Shown: piece after piece, positions 22,701-33,300 of the stretch | Numbering within the stretch: the stretch's first letter is position 1 | Layout of the letters: each line of letters begins with the position of its first letter | Assembly: GCF_000237925.1 (NCBI RefSeq) | Contig: NC_031496.1 | Coordinates: forward strand, 12,808,564 to 12,872,563 | Source: Schistosoma mansoni | Taxonomy: Eukaryota; Platyhelminthes; Trematoda; Strigeidida; Schistosomatidae | Direction: 5' to 3' | DNA: 64,000 nucleotides | Translations under genes and position numbers: made by a program | Notes under the pieces: model-generated | Told to the model about the DNA's origin: nothing | Database searches by the model: none | Seen by the model: the letters and a program-made list of their open reading frames with translations, nothing else

Positions 22701-25700
22701 TAAAGGTTCGAGTTTGTTTCATTTACTTCAGTTAGTAATTCTGACCCCTACACAAAAAATATGACTTAAAGCCAAGTAAATAAACCTGTACCACAATTAC
22801 ATATGAAGCCAGACATTAACAATAAGCAATTGCTAAAAGTATCCAGTTATGATTTGATCAATTATTTCTATGCCTCTCACAATTACACTCATAATATGAT
22901 GCGTCATATATTGATATTTGATAAAATAGGACAGGTGCCTCATGTTTTCACCACAAATAAACTAATGAAAACCGTATAAATTCGTTAGTCAATATATTTT
23001 TAAGTGATATTTTGAAATTAATCACGAAAAGATTGTTGTTAAGGTGATTAGTGGCTTTTGATTGGAAAATTGTCAATATGTTGAATACATATGGCGAAGA
23101 CGATTTGACTTATAGTTGTTTCATACACAACTATCTATCTCATGTTCAGTAGTCAATTTAAATGTCAACATTAACGTTTTAAGTAGAAACAACTCATTGA
23201 AATATTAAACTGATCTTATATCAATCAGAGATACAAAAATCATGTATAATCAGTTTCTAAAAGTTATTGATTTACAGATTCACAATACTTGTCGGTATAA
23301 TTTGGAAATTTCCACTTTACAGTATGAAATCATACTTATACCTTTTTTTTAAATTAACAATACCAAAATAAAAATCTGCTTTATTTAGAACAAATTTTCT
23401 ACTACAACATTCTCTACACTTGGTCTCGTAATAACTGTAGGCAACCGACAAACAAGCCTCTAGAATTCCACATTTTTTTTCTTGAACATGAAATAATTTG
23501 AGTCAACATATAAACATACTACTACCGTGTTTCACATAAGAGCAAAACAGTCATTGCACCTCCTCCCTAGTTTTCATTATTGTTTCAACTGACATCAATT
23601 TGTAACTTTAAAAATCTTTGTTATTTAAAACTAATACGTTTCATAGCATCCAAGAAATATACCATACATAAAACTAGTTCTTTTGAAAAGAACTAGAGTT
23701 CAAATAAATCAGTACAATGGTGATAATCAATACATTCTAAGAGCATTGTACTATAATGAAGAAATAATTCATCTAATTTGCACCACATATATTGATTCCA
23801 ACATTTATTAAAATGTTACCTGTGTAATTTAGTCACGCCAATAGAATAAAAAGTGATAATTGACCTTGAGATCAAGGTCAAGAAGAGTAAAACTCTTAAT
23901 CGACCAGCACACAATTGACAAGGTAGGTTAGTAGTAAATCAATAAATAGAGAAGCACAGTAACTATTCAAGTAATAATAATAGCAATGAATAATGATAGT
24001 AATTTATACGATACATGTAAGAACGGATGCTTGTAGTGATGTCTTATTGAAACGAAAGTAGGAGCTGATGATATCGTATAGGAAGGCTATAAAAACTTCA
24101 CAGCTAATCCAACCAACTTAGAAAATGAAACATCTCCAAAAGTATTTAACTTGAACAGATATGAACCTCTTCAATCACTTCACAGACGAATGTATATACG
24201 AAGTTCTGCAAATAAGTCAGTTAATTTATATAAAAAGCAAAGTTGTAAACAAGAAAATATGATTCATATATATTGGTGGTTTTGATGATATGGTTAGTTT
24301 TTAATAAATCTGACTAATCATTATAGTTGAGAAACCGTTGAAAAGCATAGCGTTATAAAACAATTACTTCATAACTTATGAGACTTAAGTAATACCTTCT
24401 ATCAACGTTTTTGAAATGAAATCTTGATAAGCTTGTTACTATTCATCTGCTGATTAAAAGTATAATGAATTAAGTTTACCAGATTCTGGATAATAGAAAG
24501 ATAGTGTGGGAATCATCCAGTGATATGAGTCAATCAGTTTATATGCTCATGGGAAGTAAAAACTTTACTAGTTGGCAATGTATAATGTCTATTTTCCAAA
24601 CCATCACATTCATTGAAAAATCATTGCGGAGGAAAAGTTTATAAAAAGTTTAAAATATATCAAACCATTAGTAATATATAGCTAATAAAATAGTATATAG
24701 TGCGAGTAATATGGCTTCTTTAATATGTTATTGGGAAGAAAGTATCTAGTGCCTTACTATTGTATATTATCTTTAGGGATATTTCTTTTCAGACTAAATC
24801 AATAACTGTTTGCTCAGATTCTACAAGCAGTATTTTCGCTAGTCGTTAACTTGTAGTATCGGTTTATATGTTAAGCCCATATACTTTATTCTAGCTTCTG
24901 GCCAAGCCAATTCACCTATATATTATCAGTCATATTTTGTCTTTCGTTGCCCAATGGGGGCGCTCCCGTGTCTACTAAAAATTGCGGGCCTGTTACTCTG
25001 TCCTGAACATAAATGACATGTATTGGAGATGGTGGGGAAGCCAACTCGTTTTAATCAAACGTTAATCAACATTTATAGTCAGACAAAAATGAATGACAGA
25101 CATGATGAATGAGATACGAAGTGTGCATACACATATACGCTTAATTAAAAAATTAGTCAAGGTTAATAAGCGAATAATTAACGAGATCAAAATATGACTG
25201 ATAATATATAGGTGAATTGGCTTGGCCAGAAGCCAGAATAAAGTACATGGGCTTAACATATAAACCGATACTACAAACTAATATAATGCTTTTCAGTTCT
25301 TCAGTGTGATTTCCAACAAAGATTACTGGTCTAAAGTCGTACACCACAGTCAATAAACATAACATACCAAGTACAGGTCTATATATTTGGACTATTTAAG
25401 CTGCGTTGTTTATTTGAGGGCTAATAGCATGCTATTCAATTGCTCAAACTGAAGTGGTTAAAGATGATTTTAAGCCTGTAATTTATTGGTTAGATGCTGA
25501 GTGGATCTAAACCACTAAGCCATCAATTTCAAATGGTCAGTAAATACACCATCATAAAACTAAAATTTAACACGACAGATATTTGTATCAATATATGAAG
25601 ACAAATAACAAAATCTTTCTTTTTAAAAAAAATTAGTGAATAAGGGGATATTATCAAAAAACAAGAATAACAAGTGTTACTCGGTCCATCTAGAACAGAG

Positions 25701-28700
25701 TAGTTAGGCTTTTCAATTTAGCATGTTAAGATTTTTTTTAAATGTGCTGATTCATTTATTTTTATTTTTATTTAAACACAAATATTGGTACAAAGGGGCA
25801 CCAAATATATATGCGCCACACAAATCTCAGTTGATTTGTGTGAGGGCTGTGATACTGCCCAGGTGGCCAAACTGAAGCACGTGGTTCTCTTAGGGGGCCA
25901 CACCCGGAACCTTTGACCTAAAGGTCTGGTCCACAAGACAGTGGAGCATCGTGAGGAGATGCAGTCCCATGGTAGCCGGTGACCAACGATTGATTCATAC
26001 GCCATTTGTTCCCTTAAAATACTGTAGCCCATGTGCACCATTGGTTTGGAATGAGGGTTTTCCAACTCCCCTAGATGGACTTTCCGTGTCCACCAACCCG
26101 GTTAAAGTGCCGGACATTGGCTTTTCGACCTCTCAATTTCATAAACAACACCCCCTGGTGCGAGAAGGTGGTGAGTAGGACTTCCCTGGCAGAGGCTGTA
26201 TACGCGTGGCCGGATGAGAGCCTTTAGAGAGGGAGGGTGGCCCCTCCCCACTCTCGGCCGTACCAGGGCATTTGGGGGCTACACATTCATTTAAAGTTAA
26301 CTGTAAATAGATTATCTCTAATTACTATGATAAATACCCTCCATTTTAACACTAACACAACCAATACTTTTATCACTGAAAAATCTCAGCAAAGATGACA
26401 TCAAGATTCAACTTTATATTATAAAGATAACCAGATTACCTCTTCATTGTCAATCCTGAAATATCAAGATTTCAGTATTTTGAAAATGGTATATATATAC
26501 CATCAAAATACTAAATATTGTATATATACACAATATGTACGATAATGAATGTTTATAAGTAGAAATTAAAATCTTGATTACATTGAAAGTGAAAACATTT
26601 AATTGGTTAGATAAAACATTTATCTGTTATTATTTTTCATTGTTTATTTACTCGGTCGAATTTGATTGTCATCCATGTTAAAATATAGGTTTCTTAAGTG
26701 TGAACGACATTTTACTACTACTATTTACTACTGTATTATAGCGTAAACATATTACCCTTGGAATATCGATATTCACTGATCTCTCACAAATGCAATCAAC
26801 ATACTAGATTTTATGATAATTTAATATAAACCACCTGTTAATTTTTAGTGAATAATTTACGATACAATCAAATAGTCCAATTACAACACTAGATGCTGCT
26901 AACAAGTTCACTTTTTAAAGTGGATCTATTTGAACACAAAATTAATTAGTGAACTCTAAATGAATCAAACGACTGTTTACTAATAACTAACTTGATCAGT
27001 TTACTAAGTATACGAGGTTATGTGTTCAACTTCGGGTTATACTTTAGTTGTGTGAGGGCTAATGATACCAACCTGCTAGATAAATTGAAGTAGGAATTGG
27101 TAGTTTAGTGATTAAAGAATCCAACATCTAACTTCACTAGATAGCAGATTTCAAATCCACCTCCATCTAATTAAATTTGAACAGCATGCAGTATCACTAG
27201 CCCTCATTACTAAAAGGCAAATAAGAGGACTTGTACTTAATGTTATGATGTGAGAGTTTGTTACATTATATCAAAGTTAAAATGACTGAAAGACTCTTCT
27301 AATACGAAACGGTATCTATACGAATTAGACTTCCCACCTACATCGGTTTGTGTGACCTAGTATCATCAACCCAAACACTTAGAGTATGGCTCATTACCAA
27401 ACGCCTTGTGAAACAGTTAACTTTAAAAAATATGTAGTAGTACTTCAAAGTTAATAATCTACTCAAGCATAAGAGAGACAGCAGAAGAAACTTTCAGAAC
27501 TTTAATATTTCCAAAAGAATCCAGAAATGTAATGCAACCATTCTACTTTTTATGTCAAAAACAGCGGTAAAACTTGTAGTTTCAAATGAAGTTCAATTAA
27601 ATTGAAAAATATTACAAAGATCTCCGTGTTACAGAGTTTGAACTGACCTACTTCGATTTGAACGACCAGTTACTACCGTTAGCCCTAACATAAAAACTAC
27701 AATTTAGAGCTGAGTACATAAATCTACCCTTCGTGAGAAATTTACTTAAGTAATAACTGTCAACTAACTGACCGTATATTTTTTCACCAAAACCGTTGTA
27801 TCCAGAGCTAGATTCTGCTCCTGCTCTACATCGTACGCCACATAACATAACTTCTCTTTCATTTGGCGGATAGTTTCAAAATCTGCTGTTTGATTGAATG
27901 CGTAACCACGCAGTAACAAGAGCTGGAACGAAAAAAAAAACAGGAAACTAAATTAAGAATGAATCACTGAACCAGGTAATAATAAATATATTTTAGTGAT
28001 ATTCCAATGAGTAGAAATTTGTATTTCTAGCGTTTTGTGGCTTTATGTAAGTCACTGCTTCAGAATAAAGCAGGATATTTTTAGTACAATCGAAATCATA
28101 ATAGGACTGAGCACGTCATGCTACACTAAACTAGGTGTAATGCTGACTTATTATTGAGAAAATAAACTACGTTTCCAATTTTGATAGTGTAATTATGAAA
28201 TGATGTATTTGAGTGATAATACTTCAAACTATCTGACAACTCATCTGCCCTTACATCAAAATGCGACAAATGTCAAATACTATAAAAACGAAAGACTAAA
28301 AACGTTTATCAGCAATACATATAAAATTAAGCTTACAGTTAAAGAAAGAACGAAAAACATGTTACGACACAGATGTTAACATCGGTATAAGACACCACAT
28401 CACAAACAGACGGAGAGGTGATGGAACAAGTATCTTAGTAGTTTCAAAAATAATTAGATTCATAAGCTCTTCTAAGAAGAAGCGATAAGCAATCATTTTC
28501 CTGTCAAAACATACAATTAAGTCATGGAATGGATGCTAAAACAGCTTTCAAATTTTCATCGGTCAACTGTCGGGAATCCAACCTCAAATTTGTGAAAACG
28601 TCAGTCATAAAAAACTAGTCAAGATTTAGGTGTTCATAAAAAATTTGTCTTCATATTGAACTTGGCCTGATAATCTTTAACTCAATTTTGGTCTTAAAGA

Positions 28701-30280
28701 TGATACTAGAATTCATATCATTCCTTTACTATCCACTATCTCTCTCGTTCTTATGTTTCCAACAGTTACAATTTATCCACTAACCTGTGAACAAATGTAT
28801 GTTCACATAAATAGAGATATATCATGCAAAAATACAATACATTTTTTCGAATTAACGTTATTTTTTTATCATAATATTCAAAATACTGTTGTTGTTTTTC
28901 TATGCTAAAACTTTTGCAGTCTCCGAATAAACTGGTTTTGCCTTTTATAATTCCAAGAGACAGAATGAATTTTCAAGTATTCACTGTTTTAGAGAAAACT
29001 CACATTTTTTAATCAACAGTGACATGTACAATAAACAAAGCTATATTAAACTGCTTCGGAGAGAAAAACATTGACACGAAATTCTAACGAGAAACTTTGA
29101 AATACAGCACTGATATCTTAGCCTCTTATCTAAACTAGTACAGGTATCTTGTTTTAAATTTCGCTATTCCTATTATGACGAAGACAAAAGAATGGTTTTA
29201 ATTGAAGTATATGTGGTAGTCTACTACCAATTATCTTAACTTGTAATTAATGTAAACAATTTTTCTACGTTAAAATCGGCTGTTACTACCACCCAGTCAG
29301 GGACCATGTAGGACCCAGTACAAGTTCCTATTGGTCCAAATCGGTACCATTCAAACTAATACAAGAGGACACTCAATTAACAAAAACTGGCGGAATGGAA
29401 ATAATAATGTTAGCAGTGGTGGCAAACCAAATATATTTCAAAAGGAATGAATGACTTTTTAAGATAAAGATTATGAAGTAATAATACACCCGAGATTTAA
29501 AAGAAGATAAGGGATAAGTGCATCTGGACCACTGATCCCTAATTCGAGGTATGTTTCTTGAAATCACCATTCTTCAAGGAATGTCAACCAAAAAGTCCAA
29601 AACTTTCGACACGCCTCAGAGTGACGACCAGTGACTAGTTCTATTTTGGTTCCACAACTCTAATCAGTCTTGAAACTTATTGCTACTTTAGACATATTAC
29701 ATGATTTCCCCATATGATGGTTGGTTTTAGAACATAAATTAAATGACTGGCTATCATTTTGACCTTATAGGAATGAAATTTTGAAAGTACCGAAAAAAAA
29801 TATGCCATTCTGTTATGTCAACCTTCTAGTTGTGAGGTGAAATCATTTGTTGAGATGAATGGGACTTACAACCTAGAGTTTTGAAAGACCTCAAAGAGTT
29901 TTCGATGGGACAAAGCTTTTACGTAATCCAAGCAATAGTTAATGAGTGAATAAGCAGGGACTGTGAATAAGCACCAGTATTTCAATCTTTCAGTTTATAT
30001 AGTACCGTCCAGTTGGATAGGTGAAAATGAGAGATTCACGCTCTGCTTCCAAAATACTCCTACAAAACCTGCAAAACTTTAGAAATTAGAAATCAAATCC
30101 ATGGGCAAATAACAAGTGGAGCTTCTAGATTCATTACATTCCTAGATCAATTCAGCACACTTTAGTGGTGTTTGAAAATCTAAAACTCTAAGAATATAAT
30201 ATTATATTAATTTATTTGTGTCATATATATATCCTAGTGAAGATAAAATTATGGGTAATTTCTGAGATCTATTGATGGAC

Positions 30281-30319
<39 letters not shown>

Positions 30320-33300
30320 CTATTGTATAACTGTTCAGTAACTAGATTATGTATATCTATATTCCTCTTATTATAAGCTTCATTTTGACCTATAAAATTA
30401 TTATTATACGATTTACTGTTCCTAAATTATATTTAGTTTATAATTAACTGTCTCCCACGTCCACAGCCACTTTTTGGCTTTATTGTATATAAATGTTATT
30501 TCCTATTCTATGATGTGTCGCGGTTTGTTTGGCTGGTATGTAAACCAAGTGTGCTTGAAATAAAAGAGTCGCATAGCAGAAGCTGTTATTGGTATTCTAA
30601 ACTCAACTGGAAGGGTTAGGTGAATAAAGGACCAATAAGGACGCTAGGCTGCTCATACCAGTCAAACGTCATTGGTTTGGCACAGTGCTAAGATTGGATA
30701 AGTCGCACTTTGATTGGTGGGCGAATCACGTGATGAAAAGTCGGGCATAAATTCACAACAATTCGGTAGTGGATACGCAATATACATGAGATATGTTTGA
30801 ACGTAAATAGAATAGGATCCAAAAAATTTAAAATAGTGTGATAAAAAACCCAGGCGGAATTCAGAAACTTTGAATCCGTAAGAAGACAAAGAATGGATGC
30901 ACCTGCGTTGTTACAAACGATTTTGGACCACGCCATCAAAAGTTGTAAAAGTCACACAGACCTCAAGCAGGTGAAAGTTCGTAAAAAAAATATGAAAATA
31001 TTCTACTTAAATATACTTGCTTTAATAAGGTAGCGTGTTATGTCTCGACCGGCGACGTTCAAACGTCTTGTCAAATGCGGCAAAGAGAGTCCATCGTAAA
31101 CTGGGCATATGTGAGTGACGCCATCACCCGAATCGACAACAACCCCCGTCATGAGGCCTTGTGAAGAAAATCGGGGATAAAAGAAATACACAACAAACTT
31201 TACCAACTAATAAGTAAGCATACGAAAGATAGACAACATTACCATTTCAGAGTATTTAAAAATATTTTGACATGCCGACAATCTCACAAATAATACCATA
31301 AAGTTAGGGTAACGTTTAGACAATAAAAATAGTTGGTTGCTATAAGACTACATAAATTCTACACCGTTTTTGTCCGAACAAAAGCACATCAGTTTATTCC
31401 GGATAAAAATACATTTCCGGAAAAATGTTCTTAGAAAAAATCAGAAGGCAGTCTCCAAAGATTTTCGTACAAATTTAAATAGAAATACCAGTTTGTGAAC
31501 ATTAGTACAGTACTGACGAGAGATATATACATGTTGACGGAAAATCCCTTCACAAAAATACATCGATTCAGATTGTCACACTTCCTCTAAAATAAAGAGT
31601 CTAACAAAACCGAAAGATAAGAAAATTAACAAGGATGTGGATCAATAAGAAGGAATAAGAGGTCATAATCATCTTAGATTCAAATGAATAGTAAGTCATA
31701 TGTACCGCAGTGACCTCAACCCTAAACTTTTCAGCATTTTGGTCAATATGTTTAGACTATCTCAGACTTTGTAGTCGTTTTTATCTGACAGAACAACGTT
31801 GTTTATACATTGTAATGATTTAGGGCTAGATCCGGACACTGTTTATACTTCTAACGCCTGACCAATCTAATCATTCAAACGGGTCATAGAGTATAGGAAG
31901 CCAATGTCATACATCGGATTTCTATTTTTCCCACCTGGCTTTATTGTAAGTCTACAAACATCATCCATTTCTAACCCGTCCCTTGTTTTAAATCCTGGAG
32001 ATGTCATTGCTGACTTCTAGCGATACAGCGTAAATATATTTTGAGATGGTAGAGATTTGTAGCTCAGGTGAACAATCTGGATGGAGCACAAACTTCAGGT
32101 AGAAGTCCTCTACCTCATGATGTCGTTTAGAATAACGACGAAAGCTCCACGACCAAACCATTCAGCTCAGAGAAAAAAACACCAACATAATGTTTTATTG
32201 GCTATTTTGCACCATGTGTGCAGTAGTGTTACTCATGCAGTCACTCTTCATTTGGGATATGAAAGGCCCTTCTGAAATATGATCTATCTAACTGCGTGTA
32301 GGCTGCAAACGTTGAAGCATTGTGTTCATCACTAAATTACCAAGTCTGTTTAGATTCCCCTTTTATTAGAATTTAATCGTGCGTGCATTAATAATAATCG
32401 AACAAACTCTCTCAAATTGTAACATGGAGTTAAAATGCAAGGTACATACTAGGTATATATTGTGTCTAGTTGTTTGTTAATACGACTACAATTTAGATTG
32501 TAAGGGCAATACTTTACTAGCTCGGAATATGGTTACAATCTTCAGATACGAGATAGCCTATCTTCACTTGTTCTTAGGGTTTATCTATAGAACATTACAA
32601 TATGTTGCTAATCACTCGGTAGATTGGGAAGGACCATAGTTTGTGGACGAACCAATTAGATCTAACATAGCGGTTGTTTTATTTTGTGTGGAATTCAACT
32701 ACATATACGGCTTAATAGCATTGAGGTTATAGTTTATATCAGTTAGTGATGAAAATTCTTACTCTAATTCGGCGGGACTAAAGAACATGGACGAGCCAAT
32801 CAGAAGCTTTCGCGGGTTTTCAAGGTCACGGCGGTAATTTCGGAACATGATGCTTACGTACGATCGCTTTACAGCGGATTTTCGAGAGGACGTGATAATT
32901 CAGCGACTGCAGGAAAAGGGATTATTGAGAAGCTCCTGTACTTGTGACTGCGGTTGTCAAATGAACATTGTACAATGTGCAGACTATCGTGACGATATTA
33001 TCTTTCGATGTCCCTCATGTTGGAAGAAATCAGCTAGAAGAGGGACATTTTTCGCTCGCTCAAAGTTAAGGTTGAGACAAATTATGCTCCTTATTGAGAA
33101 TTGGGTAATAAAAGAACCGGTAACACTAGCTGCCGCCTTTGCCGATGTAAGCGAAGTTTCGGCAGTTCAATGGTACGAGTTTTGCAGAGATATATGCGCA
33201 ACAAAACTGACAAGCATACACCAATTGTATGGAGGAGTGGGAAAGATTGTTGAAATAGACGAAACGGTGGTAAGGAAACGCAAATACAACCGTGGCCGTT

